Shown in pieces: positions 16,662 to 22,693 of a stretch of DNA of 34,016 bases (the stretch's first letter is position 1; each line of letters opens with the position of its first letter). The translations under genes were made by a program, and so were the position numbers. The notes under the pieces were generated by a model. The model was not told where the DNA came from and searched no databases. It was given only the letters and a program-made list of their open reading frames with translations. The stretch lies in the IMG/VR virus record IMGVR_UViG_3300047554_000347, positions 1-34,016 of that record. One strand, given 5' to 3'. The DNA is from a virus.

Positions 16662-16931
16662 TTAAAAATCTGTGTGAATAATTAATGGTGCATTGTGGTT
16701 TGCATCATATAAATATGGAATTGATCGCTGAATATTGTATTCAAAATGCTCAATTGCTTCATCAGGTTTCATGCCCTGTTTGACAAAACAATCCACAATT
16801 TTATTGGCTGAATAAACCAACCTGCATGGATCAACACTAAAATCAATTCCAATTATTGCTTTGTCGCAACCATCGATTGTCAAAAATTCATAATCAGGAA
16901 ACCGTTCAACAATTCTTGTTATTCTGCTCAT
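16662..16931 (-). CDS. Conserved phage protein, unknown (89 aa)
   Basis: An 89-aa protein with the pattern DG.D.AIIG.......L.YS....[IV]..[CF]...GM..[DE]EA.E.FEYN[IV]......Y......P[LI]I, which recurs in many phage genomes with no assigned role. Here the matching segments are IDGCDKAIIGI (about residues 19-29), LVYSANKIVDCF, GMKPDEAIEHFEYNIQR and NAPLII. Its ATG overlaps the preceding stop as ATGA. Function unknown; conservation suggests a small accessory factor expressed early or in mid infection. Confidence 0.82.
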   Translation of the reverse strand: MSRITRIVERFPDYEFLTIDGCDKAIIGIDFSVDPCRLVYSANKIVDCFVKQGMKPDEAIEHFEYNIQRSIPYLYDANHNAPLIIHTDF

Positions 16932-17134
16932 TTGATATTCTGTTTTAATGTTCTGATCCTGTTGTATGCGATTCGCTGTTCTTTGTACGATGCATATTGT
17001 ATCCGCTGCACATTTGTTTGTAAATACAATACAGGATCCTCAATTGTTTCCCATGCATTTATTTTAATTGGCCCTGCAATACCTGCTTCGATTTGCTTAT
17101 TGGCCCATTCGATTGCTTGATCCCTGTAATTCAT
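16928..17134 (-). CDS. Hypothetical small protein (68 aa)
   Basis: A 68-aa protein, MNYRDQAIEWANKQIEAG at its start and a basic helical end (YKEQRIAYNRIRTLKQNIK). ATGA overlaps are present at both its start (with the 59-aa gene upstream) and its stop (with the 89-aa gene downstream). No recognised family. Confidence 0.78.
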   Translation of the reverse strand: MNYRDQAIEWANKQIEAGIAGPIKINAWETIEDPVLYLQTNVQRIQYASYKEQRIAYNRIRTLKQNIK

Positions 17135-17310
17135 CGATTTTCTAAATCATCCATTACATCAAACCAAAACGATTCCGTGATCCGATCCAATTGACCGTAA
17201 TTAATTACCTTATCCGCTGCAAATTTTGCCATTTCAATGGCTGTTCTTCTGTCAAAACCTTGATGTTCTGCGTACCATATCAATGAATCCGCTTGCTGTT
17301 GTGCTGTCAT
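17131..17310 (-). CDS. Small protein (59 aa), unknown
   Basis: A 59-aa frame, MTAQQQADSLIWYAEHQGFD followed by a helical RRTAIEMAKFAADKVI segment and an acidic end (FDVMDDLENR). It lies exactly between two genes with ATGA overlaps at both ends (17310-17307 and 17134-17131), which is strong evidence that it is translated, although it falls just under the usual length threshold. No family recognised. Confidence 0.78.
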   Translation of the reverse strand: MTAQQQADSLIWYAEHQGFDRRTAIEMAKFAADKVINYGQLDRITESFWFDVMDDLENR

Positions 17311-17531
17311 ATCTTATTTGTTTCTTGCCTTAATAAATTGATTTTTTTTTCAATTTCGTTTTTTACTTCTTTATAAAAATTATACCTCATCAATTGACCA
17401 TGTCCGTGCAACTCACTCATTAATTCTACTGTCATATACCATGCACACCAATTTGCCTCATATTCTCCCATATTTCCGCAAACTGAACGCATTTTTTCAA
17501 TCAACTGATCTGCCCTTTCCTGTACTATCAT
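17307..17531 (-). CDS. Hypothetical small protein (74 aa)
   Basis: A 74-aa protein beginning MIVQERADQLIEKMRSVCGN. The middle is rich in Trp, Cys and His (EANWCAWYMTVELMSELHGH) and the end is a charged helix (KNEIEKKINLLRQE). It is coupled by ATGA overlaps to the small genes on both sides. The function is unknown; the three-Cys/His middle could bind metal, but spacing does not match a standard finger. Confidence 0.78.
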   Translation of the reverse strand: MIVQERADQLIEKMRSVCGNMGEYEANWCAWYMTVELMSELHGHGQLMRYNFYKEVKNEIEKKINLLRQETNKI

Positions 17532-17677
17532 ATCTTTGTGATTTTATAAATTCTAATTGCCCAAAATAGCCATGCAAATGTTAATGATCCTTTTGAATAT
17601 TCTCCACGGCAATGATACCATGTAATGCATGGAATAAATTCAAATACATTTTTCTGTTTCAAAAATTCCATTCTCAT
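17528..17677 (-). CDS. Small protein (49 aa) with hydrophobic segment
   Basis: A 49-aa frame starting MRMEFLKQKNVFEFIPCITW, with a hydrophobic stretch near the end (SLTFAWLFWAIRIYKITKI) that could be a membrane helix. It overlaps the VRR-NUC stop and the next gene's start with ATGA at both ends, filling the 150 bases between them exactly. Its reality rests on these junctions. No recognised family. Confidence 0.75.
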   Translation of the reverse strand: MRMEFLKQKNVFEFIPCITWYHCRGEYSKGSLTFAWLFWAIRIYKITKI

Positions 17678-18087
17678 ATTTTAGTGATTTGTGCGTTTAA
17701 TTGGCCATCCTTGTATCCATCAGCATATGATCGCGCGTTGGCCTTTTCGCTTTCATATTGCTTTAATAACTCCATCATTTGATCCAACGATTTGACAACG
17801 GCATATTGGTATCCGTGTTTTTTTACAATGGCTTCAAATTTAACTTGCGATGGCTGTTGTTTATTGGATCCGATTTTCAGTTCAACAAACAGGCCATGAT
17901 AATTGGCATTTGGTTTACAGATAAACAAATCAGCCACACCCGCTTTCACACCTTCCGCTTTCAATTGTGCTGCCACACGAATATTTCGCAATCCACCATT
18001 TGGAATCGCAAAAAAATCGTAATTCATCAGATCCAACCATTTGACAATCACCACCTGCAAATGGTGTTCATTTTTATTTCGTGCCAT
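17674..18087 (-). CDS. VRR-NUC domain nuclease
   Basis: A 137-aa PD-(D/E)xK nuclease of the VRR-NUC type. Visible features: an N-terminal E..LQ..[IV]VKWLDL helix, FFAIPNGG.R, then GVKAGVADLFI with Asp53 and FVELKIG with Glu69 and Lys71, followed by Q..F......GY.YAVV..LD. The domain is small and complete. Such phage proteins are structure-specific or Holliday-junction nucleases, which would suit processing of replication intermediates before packaging. ATG 18087 is preferred to a start at 18135 because the extra residues are basic, unlike the family, and lie inside the previous gene. It overlaps that gene by 14 bases. Confidence 0.9.
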   Translation of the reverse strand: MARNKNEHHLQVVIVKWLDLMNYDFFAIPNGGLRNIRVAAQLKAEGVKAGVADLFICKPNANYHGLFVELKIGSNKQQPSQVKFEAIVKKHGYQYAVVKSLDQMMELLKQYESEKANARSYADGYKDGQLNAQITKI

Positions 18088-18340
18088 ATGTTTCGTTATA
18101 ATAATCTGTCGCCTGTCTTGCCTCTGAATTTTCATCTTTCAAATAATCATATGCATCACCCCATCCTTCAAAATGCGCATCAATTATTTGTTGTTTTTCC
18201 ATTTCACCTGCATAATTAAAAATACGATGCCAATCTTCATCAAATGATTCCTGACTTTTATAAAATCCTTTAAATAAATTTTCAATTAATATTCCAACCT
18301 TTTCTGCAATCCAATATGATGCTAATTGTTGATTTTCCAT
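18074..18340 (-). CDS. Hypothetical protein (88 aa)
   Basis: An 88-aa acidic helical protein (MENQQLASYWIAEKVGILIE at the start, FEGWGDAYDYLKDENSEARQATDYYNETYG near the end, here broken by position rather than quoted as one motif). It lies upstream of and overlaps the VRR-NUC gene by 14 bases. No family is recognised. Confidence 0.75.
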   Translation of the reverse strand: MENQQLASYWIAEKVGILIENLFKGFYKSQESFDEDWHRIFNYAGEMEKQQIIDAHFEGWGDAYDYLKDENSEARQATDYYNETYGTK

Positions 18341-18360
18341 TTTAATGTGTAAAATATGGT

Positions 18361-18444
18361 TTAAAAAAATATGTTAATAATTGCAATTCCAACCACAATT
18401 CCTGCGATTGCCAAAACGATAAAAATTGGTTCAATTTTTTTCAT
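18361..18444 (-). CDS. Very small membrane peptide (27 aa)
   Basis: A 27-aa frame, MKKIEPIFIVLAIAGIVVGI followed by AIINIFF, consists almost wholly of one hydrophobic helix after a two-lysine start. Its ATG lies inside the end of the 138-aa gene (14-base overlap), and the next gene starts 20 bases after its stop. Composition and topology suggest a membrane peptide rather than a random frame, but no overlap of ATGA type supports it, so confidence is moderate. Confidence 0.5.
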   Translation of the reverse strand: MKKIEPIFIVLAIAGIVVGIAIINIFF

Positions 18445-18847
18445 TAGAATATGGATTTTTTGTTGTCAAATATGCAAAAGGCATTGAATAATCATCATCT
18501 GATGCAGCATCCGAACAATAATATAATCCATTTTCTTTTTTAATAAAATGTGATATTAGCCAAGCACCATCTTCGTCATCTTTTACCCAAACAATATCAC
18601 CTTTTTGCGGCAATTCTTTGGGCCGTTCCTGTGAAAATCCTTCTAATTTGTATTCCGTAAATGATAAAACCTTTCTTGGATAACCTCCTTCTGATGGATA
18701 TTTACCATCAAATAAATATGTGTGTTGGCATTTTTCATCAAAAATTACTTTAACGGCATATCTATCCCATTCTTGAATTTCAACAACATTTCCCCAACCA
18801 TATTCAATATCAAATACTCTATCTCCTTTTTTAAAAATTGTTGCCAT
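18431..18847 (-). CDS. Hypothetical protein with SH3-like beta motif (138 aa)
   Basis: A 138-aa protein starting MATIFKKGDRVFDIEYGWG; the KGD.V....G.G.V pattern is typical of small SH3-like beta barrels, and a second KGD.VWV.D...G.W segment occurs near residue 82, so the protein may contain two such folds. Similar proteins are common in Bacteroidetes phages but have no known role. It overlaps the preceding gene by 17 bases. Confidence 0.75.
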   Translation of the reverse strand: MATIFKKGDRVFDIEYGWGNVVEIQEWDRYAVKVIFDEKCQHTYLFDGKYPSEGGYPRKVLSFTEYKLEGFSQERPKELPQKGDIVWVKDDEDGAWLISHFIKKENGLYYCSDAASDDDYSMPFAYLTTKNPYSNEKN

Positions 18848-19082
18848 TGTTTTGTTGTTTATTTAATTCTTCAATAAGTAAATCGGCATAAATTACTGCA
18901 TTTTGCGAAACGAGTCGGTCCCCTAACGAGCCATTACTTAACAACCCCTGCATCGCCATTGCTGCAAAATATTCGCGCTTGGTTAATCCATTGTGGGTTC
19001 TCCATCTTGTCATACCAACCCCCCTCGTTACTTCACCAACTTCGGTGAATGCTGTAATCAAATCATTTTTGTATGTTTTCAT
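18831..19082 (-). CDS. Hypothetical protein (83 aa)
   Basis: An 83-aa protein beginning MKTYKNDLITAFTEVG. The central LTKREYFAAMAMQGLLS segment resembles a motif seen in many short phage or prophage proteins of unknown function. ATG 19082 is chosen over an in-frame ATG at 19088 because it overlaps the previous stop as ATGA. A helical end (YADLLIEELNKQQNN) follows. Confidence 0.78.
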   Translation of the reverse strand: MKTYKNDLITAFTEVGEVTRGVGMTRWRTHNGLTKREYFAAMAMQGLLSNGSLGDRLVSQNAVIYADLLIEELNKQQNNGNNF

Positions 19083-19291
19083 CTGCATTTATGGTTTGAT
19101 GTGAATGTATTGTATTGGCAACCGTACACATAATATGTTGAATCAAAATCATCATGAAATTCCATTTCATCAGGATTCAATATTATGGCCTTATTTGATC
19201 GATATTCTTGCGACTGATACGATTGTTCATCTGTATCATAAAACATCGCTGTGATGCCAAAAAACATGGCAAAAATTAGTGTTGTTTTCAT
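19079..19291 (-). CDS. Small exported or membrane-anchored protein (70 aa)
   Basis: A 70-aa protein whose first 18 residues (MKTTLIFAMFFGITAMFY) form a hydrophobic signal or anchor, followed by an acidic, tyrosine-rich region with two cysteines in the last 15 residues. This suggests an envelope-located peptide. It begins five bases after a TAAACCTAAT word, following the tandem palindromes at 19307-19328. Function unknown. Confidence 0.7.
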   Translation of the reverse strand: MKTTLIFAMFFGITAMFYDTDEQSYQSQEYRSNKAIILNPDEMEFHDDFDSTYYVYGCQYNTFTSNHKCR

Positions 19292-19296
19292 TTTTG

Positions 19297-19306
19297 ATTA
19301 GGTTTA
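19297..19306 (-). promoter_or_regulatory. TAAACCTAAT translation-leader word
   Basis: The minus-strand word TAAACCTAAT stands five bases before the ATG at 19291. The same word stands five to six bases before the ATGs at 22693 and 21170, and variants precede 16240 (TAAACCAAT, seven bases) and 31605 (TAAATCTAAT, eleven bases). It is not a Shine-Dalgarno sequence. A role in ribosome recruitment is inferred from the constant spacing. Confidence 0.5.
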
Positions 19307-19328
19307 ATTGTAATTACATTGTAATTAC
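19307..19328. repeat. Tandem 11-bp direct repeat with GTAATTAC palindromes
   Basis: Two adjacent copies of ATTGTAATTAC (19307-19317 and 19318-19328). Each contains the perfect palindrome GTAATTAC, so the two dyads are one helical turn apart. They lie at the end of the 239-aa gene, the second covering its stop codon, and upstream of the gene at 19291. The arrangement resembles a repressor operator; the binding protein is unknown. Confidence 0.6.
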
Positions 19329-20044
19329 TCAACAATCCGATTTTCACGGATCATTTTGTGGATAAAATAAATATATGAATCCGATTTTGCCATGGTGATT
19401 TTGATCGACATGTCGCTGATGTGATTCAACCGATTCCAAATTTTTTCCTTTGCTTCCGGTTCAACCTGAATGATCCCAAATTTTTTGGCTATGTCATACA
19501 GGTGATGCAATCCCCCATATGGAAATTTGTAATCAGGATTTTTTTTGATCGTATCAATGTAATCATTCAAAATCTGAACCGCTTGCATTCTTGATTCTTC
19601 ATCTGTTGGAATAGGCAATGGCGGCTGTTCAACGTATGTGTTTTGGATCATTCCGATCACCTGTCTTTTGTCCATGCTGTAAAATTTCAGCCATCGAACA
19701 AAATTTGATGAATTAAAAAACACATTGGTTTCTGATTCCTTCAAATAATCGCCATTCAAACCGCGTTTTGTGGCAATCAATACATCCTGTTCCGTATATG
19801 CCGGAAAATCTTTGATGTCCTGTAATAACATCAACACATTGGCCTGTTCATCTGCTGCGCTGATTCCGTTTAATCCTAATTTGAATTTAGCCAATGATAA
19901 AACCTTTGTGGCTAATGTAATCAGGTGTTCATCGCTGATTGTTTTGATCAATGGTAATTTTGATGCTTCAATGATTTCTAAATCTGCTTTGGTGAACTTA
20001 TGACCAATTGCTGATGTCGAAGGGATTGTTAATGACTTTTCCAT
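19325..20044 (-). CDS. Replication-associated protein, unknown (239 aa)
   Basis: A 239-aa protein immediately following the DUF4373 replication protein, starting inside its last 47 bases. It is mainly helical, with an N-terminal FTKADLEIIEASKLP segment, a NVLMLLQDIKDFPAYTEQDV region and an ending in DSYIYFIHKMIRENRIVE. No Walker motifs are present, so it is not a DnaC/IstB-type ATPase. Its position beside the initiator candidate suggests a helicase-loader or replisome adaptor role, which is inference only. Confidence 0.75.
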   Translation of the reverse strand: MEKSLTIPSTSAIGHKFTKADLEIIEASKLPLIKTISDEHLITLATKVLSLAKFKLGLNGISAADEQANVLMLLQDIKDFPAYTEQDVLIATKRGLNGDYLKESETNVFFNSSNFVRWLKFYSMDKRQVIGMIQNTYVEQPPLPIPTDEESRMQAVQILNDYIDTIKKNPDYKFPYGGLHHLYDIAKKFGIIQVEPEAKEKIWNRLNHISDMSIKITMAKSDSYIYFIHKMIRENRIVE

Positions 20045-20786
20045 CTTTCATGTTGTGTTTAATGGCTTGCTGTGCCGCGTTGATGTTTTCTAAATTGGTT
20101 TGAATTTTGCCTTTCTTTTCGGCAATTACCGAATTATTATTTTTGGGTTCAAATAATCCTTGATAATTATTGGCGATTGAATGTTCGATTGCCATTTGCA
20201 ACTGATCATCCGTTTTGCCTTCCCATTGCTTCATCAATGTGGCTTTGCCAATTTCCGTGTAACTTGATTTTTTTTGTCGCTTATAATCAAACCATGTATT
20301 AAACAACTGATCGCGAAAAGTTATGAAATCAACGATTTCATTATCTTTTTCTTTACTTTCATTTACTTTACTTTCATTTCCTTTCTTTTCCTTTCCTTTA
20401 CTTTGTTGAACGGCTGTTGAACGGTTGTTGGATTTCCGTAATTCCGCTGAACGTTGACCTGCCATTTTCCGTTGTTCCTTCATTCTAAAATATGGTTCCA
20501 AATAAACCAACATTCGTGGTGAAAAGAATTTTTGATCGCCATCAATTTCAAACAATTCGTAATTCAAAACGGTGACTTTTACCTTTGCTTCTGAAACACC
20601 AAATTCTTCTGCCAACAAATCCAAATCTTCCAATGGATACATCAAATCCTGTTGTTCGCGTAATGTTTCCAACAGCATGAAATAAATACCGTATCCTTCA
20701 ACACCCAATTCTTTGCGCAATCTGCGAATCTTGCGATCATGTCGCGCGTTGCAAAAATGTGGGAAATAATATGCTTCTTTTTCCAT
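19998..20786 (-). CDS. DUF4373 (Lin1244/Lin1753-like) replication protein
   Basis: A 262-aa protein. Its N-terminal 100 residues are a DUF4373 domain: YYFPHF.NARHD.KIRRLRKELG-[VI]-EGYGIYFMLLE.LRE, then a winged-helix-like D..LAEEFGVSE.KV....N.ELF..D. The middle is a Lys/Glu/Asn-rich linker (about residues 125-150, from a T/C-rich tract at 20345-20405), and the C-terminal part is helical. The family is found in phages and plasmids as replication initiator-like proteins, comparable to DnaD-type factors. It is the first gene after the promoter at 20892-20921 and its structured leader. The initiator role follows from family and context. Confidence 0.85.
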   Translation of the reverse strand: MEKEAYYFPHFCNARHDRKIRRLRKELGVEGYGIYFMLLETLREQQDLMYPLEDLDLLAEEFGVSEAKVKVTVLNYELFEIDGDQKFFSPRMLVYLEPYFRMKEQRKMAGQRSAELRKSNNRSTAVQQSKGKEKKGNESKVNESKEKDNEIVDFITFRDQLFNTWFDYKRQKKSSYTEIGKATLMKQWEGKTDDQLQMAIEHSIANNYQGLFEPKNNNSVIAEKKGKIQTNLENINAAQQAIKHNMKDGKVINNPFDISNWS

Positions 20787-20790
20787 GATA

Positions 20791-20888
20791 AAAAAATAAT
20801 GCCTGAATCCGTAGGAGTGGAAACAGGCATTGATGGTTTTTAACCCATATTAATCACCGGAAAACTCCTACCTTTTCCGCTGATCATA
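20791..20888 (-). ncRNA. Structured leader or small RNA with complementary hairpin loops
   Basis: Just before the DUF4373 gene, the minus strand folds into hairpin A (20858-20879: 7-bp stem CGGAAAA/TTTTCCG, loop GGTAGGAG), a weaker hairpin at 20833-20848, and hairpin B (20798-20831: 8-bp stem AATGCCTG/CAGGCATT, 18-base loop). Loop B contains CTCCTAC, complementary to GTAGGAG in loop A; with flanking bases the match is 8 bp. Hairpin B is followed by ATTTTTTT, like a terminator, and then the ATG at 20786. A consensus promoter ends at 20892. A 15-codon frame (20887-20840, MISGKGRSFPVINMG) covers hairpin A. This could be an attenuator or an independent small RNA. Confidence 0.65.
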
Positions 20889-20891
20889 ATG

Positions 20892-20921
20892 CAAATATAA
20901 CAGTTTAATTTATCTGCGCAA
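20892..20921 (-). promoter_or_regulatory. Bacteroidetes-type promoter
   Basis: The minus strand has TTG (20921-20919), a 19-base spacer and TATATTTG (20899-20892). This matches the Bacteroidetes consensus of a -33 TTG and a -7 TAnnTTTG box. Transcription would begin near 20885, a few bases before hairpin A of the leader. It overlaps the stop codon of the preceding 86-aa gene. Confidence 0.75.
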
Positions 20922-21170
20922 TGGCTTGAAATCAAACATGTGTCCATATTGCGGAAATTCATTGACAAATTTTCGCGCATACATTGCTGTGAAATTATTG
21001 CTGACTTTATACGGTTCATTTGTTCTAACTGAATGATGCCACCGGATTTCCTCAACAATTCGTTTTGATCCTAATTTGCGCATTCCGCGCTGTATTAAAT
21101 CAATTGCGATTGCTTTGTATAATTCCCAAATGTGTGGATTGTCCTGATCGTATTGCTGAAATGTTTTCAT
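20910..21170 (-). CDS. Conserved phage protein, unknown (86 aa)
   Basis: An 86-aa protein with the pattern NP.IWELY...A..LI.RG....SK.I.EEIRW...V......Y.V.NN....YAR.F...FP, which is common in phages and has no assigned function. Matching pieces here include NPHIWELYKAIAIDLIQRG, VEEIRWHHSV and YARKFVNEFPQY. The start overlaps the stop of a small membrane-protein gene (TAATG) and is preceded by a TAAACCTAAT word at 21177-21186. Confidence 0.8.
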   Translation of the reverse strand: MKTFQQYDQDNPHIWELYKAIAIDLIQRGMRKLGSKRIVEEIRWHHSVRTNEPYKVSNNFTAMYARKFVNEFPQYGHMFDFKPLRR

Positions 21171-21322
21171 TATTTAATTAGGTTTAAAATGTAAATAATA
21201 GGCCGAATAAAAATTAAAAAAATCACTAATCCTGCGCTGTAAAACAACATGAAAAAAAACATTAAAATGCGAACAATGATGTAAACAAAAAATGTTTGAA
21301 TGTAATTGAAAATCTTTTTCAT
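21170..21322 (-). CDS. Small two-helix membrane protein (50 aa)
   Basis: A 50-aa frame beginning MKKIFNYIQTFFVYIIVRIL with a second hydrophobic helix (GLVIFLIFIRPIIYIL). Its ATG overlaps the stop of the 65-aa gene as ATGA and its stop shares a base with the next ATG. These junctions make it more credible than a longer frame over the same bases in another phase (21174-21371). It could be a membrane factor affecting the host; function unknown. Confidence 0.72.
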   Translation of the reverse strand: MKKIFNYIQTFFVYIIVRILMFFFMLFYSAGLVIFLIFIRPIIYILNLIK

Positions 21323-21516
21323 ATGCCAATGTGATCATTGATCGATTTTGGTGTGACTGTATAATGTTCATTTAGGTATTCAATCAGATCCGTATCTGTG
21401 GATCCATCCCAATCATTTGGCATCCTGCCATCAATAATTGCGCACTTTAACATGACCACGATTGATGCGATTCGCATTTTGTTGTGGCTTTCTTCGATCA
21501 TTCGTTGTTGATCCAT
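21319..21516 (-). CDS. Hypothetical small protein (65 aa)
   Basis: A 65-aa protein with a helical, basic first half (MDQQRMIEESHNKMRIASIV) and an acidic second half (NDWDGSTDTDLIEYLNEH). The stop overlaps the next membrane-protein start as ATGA, supporting its frame. Its first 86 bases overlap the end of the 58-aa frame at 21431-21607. No recognised family. Confidence 0.68.
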   Translation of the reverse strand: MDQQRMIEESHNKMRIASIVVMLKCAIIDGRMPNDWDGSTDTDLIEYLNEHYTVTPKSINDHIGI

Positions 21517-21607
21517 TGCCGTATAATTTAATGTAATTGATTTGTAAATTTTGCGCGATTGTATTCATCGCTTCATTATAGGTGTACCCTAATTCGTTTG
21601 TTCTCAT
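21431..21607 (-). CDS. Possible small protein (58 aa)
   Basis: A 58-aa frame starting MRTNELGYTYNEAMNTIAQN. Its ATG overlaps the stop of the upstream 91-aa gene as ATGA, as in other genes of the operon. The last 28 codons overlap the 65-aa gene in another phase and are Arg/Asn-rich, less protein-like. It fills the otherwise empty 21517-21603. It may be a real coupled gene or a frame that only carries ribosomes to the next start. Confidence 0.45.
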   Translation of the reverse strand: MRTNELGYTYNEAMNTIAQNLQINYIKLYGNGSTTNDRRKPQQNANRINRGHVKVRNY

Positions 21608-21879
21608 TTCTTTACATATTTAATGATGTTCATCAATGGAATTCCAATCAATTTTCGTGATGGATCCGGATGTCTGAAAAATAATGTTCTGAAATCATCC
21701 GTGTGCTGAATCAATTCTGATTTTAAATATGAATCGCCATTGCCTAATTTGTATGCGATTTCATAAATAGCACCAATTTCAATATCACGGTGCTTTAAAA
21801 CTGATTCCTTTGTCGAATAAATGGCTTTCAATTCGCCATTCTTTGTGGTGTATTGACCAACGATTTTGCGCATTGCCAT
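21604..21879 (-). CDS. Hypothetical protein (91 aa)
   Basis: A 91-aa basic protein, MAMRKIVGQYTTKNGELKAI at its start, with RDIEIGAIYEIAYKLG and FFRHPDPSRKLIGIPL segments suggesting a small beta-rich fold. It follows the SSB-like gene by 11 bases. No recognised family. Confidence 0.75.
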   Translation of the reverse strand: MAMRKIVGQYTTKNGELKAIYSTKESVLKHRDIEIGAIYEIAYKLGNGDSYLKSELIQHTDDFRTLFFRHPDPSRKLIGIPLMNIIKYVKK

Positions 21880-21890
21880 GATGTTAAAAT

Positions 21891-22223
21891 TTAAAATGGT
21901 AAATCATCGCCTGCATCCGATTCAGGAATCAAAACCTGTGATTCGAAATTTGCAGGTTTGTTTGCCGCTGTTTGAACGATATTGTTCGCGGGTGTACCTT
22001 TTGCCATTGGCAATTTAAAATTGCCTAAAATGGGCAACTTTGCCTTCGCTTCGCGTTCTTCTTTTGATGGCGATTGTGTAACGAAACCGAATGATCCGTA
22101 TTGATCAATTTCATCGTTGATCCATCCGGATAAATTTAACCATTGATTGCCGTTTTTATCTGTGGTTAATCGCGATTGATCAACCGCTGAAAATTTAACT
22201 GAAATGTTTACTAATTGCCCCAT
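21891..22223 (-). CDS. ssb: Single-stranded DNA-binding protein-like
   Basis: A 110-aa protein that probably coats single-stranded DNA during recombination and replication. Its N-terminal half is beta-rich (VNISVKFSAVDQSRLTTDKN, then W.NLSGWINDEIDQYGSFGF) like an OB fold, and the protein ends in an acidic tip, DAGDDLPF, the interaction tail of bacterial SSB proteins. It is shorter than cellular SSBs. ATG 22223 lies two bases after the previous stop; a longer reading from 22280 overlaps that gene and adds an Asn/Lys-rich, unlikely N-terminus. Context beside Bet supports the call. Confidence 0.72.
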   Translation of the reverse strand: MGQLVNISVKFSAVDQSRLTTDKNGNQWLNLSGWINDEIDQYGSFGFVTQSPSKEEREAKAKLPILGNFKLPMAKGTPANNIVQTAANKPANFESQVLIPESDAGDDLPF

Positions 22224-22225
22224 GA

Positions 22226-22693
22226 TTATTTGATTGTTTTTTTGATTGTTATTGTGCTTGATTTTGATGGCGGAAACCATTCGTGTGATTCACCTGTTTC
22301 CGGATCAACTGTGACTGTTGGTGTTTTTAATGCTTTACAGAAAGCCTCAATATCTTTTTGCTGTGCTTTCAGGTGATCAATACGATCCTGAATGTCATTC
22401 CAAATTTCATTCGCTGAATAATCGTATTTGATACCTGATTCCATTTCTGAAAAATCAATTCCGAATGCTGAAACCTTTGCGCCTTGATGTTGCTGAATTT
22501 CTTTTAATGTGGCATCCTTAAAATTCTTTTCAAGTTCTGCTAACATCAATTGAAATTTGGCGATTGCAGCGGCTGATTTTAGCCCTGCCATACCTTCCAT
22601 TGATTCGGCAAAAGTTTTGGCCCTGTTCGCGATTTCTGACTTATCCATTAAAATGATCTGATCACCTGTTGGAAATACTAAATCTGTTGTCAT
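22226..22693 (-). CDS. Recombination-module protein, unknown (155 aa)
   Basis: A 155-aa protein between Bet and the SSB-like protein. It is largely helical and probably coiled coil in the middle (NRAKTFAESMEGMAGLK, LMLAELEKNFKDATLKEI, IQDRIDHLKAQQKDIEAF), ending with a Ser/Thr/Lys-rich tail (PPSKSSTITIKKTIK). Similar genes accompany bet in other phages. A nuclease-inhibitor role like lambda Gam could be proposed from position and helical nature, but sequence gives no firm match. The start shares a base with the bet stop and is preceded by TAAACCTAAT five bases upstream. Confidence 0.78.
   Translation of the reverse strand: MTTDLVFPTGDQIILMDKSEIANRAKTFAESMEGMAGLKSAAAIAKFQLMLAELEKNFKDATLKEIQQHQGAKVSAFGIDFSEMESGIKYDYSANEIWNDIQDRIDHLKAQQKDIEAFCKALKTPTVTVDPETGESHEWFPPSKSSTITIKKTIK

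Noticed and set aside
20345-20405. T/C-rich tract (ctttactttcattt repeats) as a possible iteron or CRISPR-like array
   Set aside because: It encodes the Lys/Glu/Asn-rich linker of the DUF4373 protein and has no regular repeat-spacer structure. An origin within it remains possible but unsupported.
20840-21058. 72-codon minus-strand frame across the promoter and hairpin A
   Set aside because: Most of it is out-of-phase reading of the conserved 86-aa gene. Only its last 15 codons, downstream of the promoter, are worth noting as a possible leader peptide.
21174-21371. 65-codon minus-strand frame starting MNIIQSHQNR
   Set aside because: It overlaps two genes in another phase. The 50-aa membrane-protein frame over the same bases fits both junctions (ATGA and TAATG) much better.
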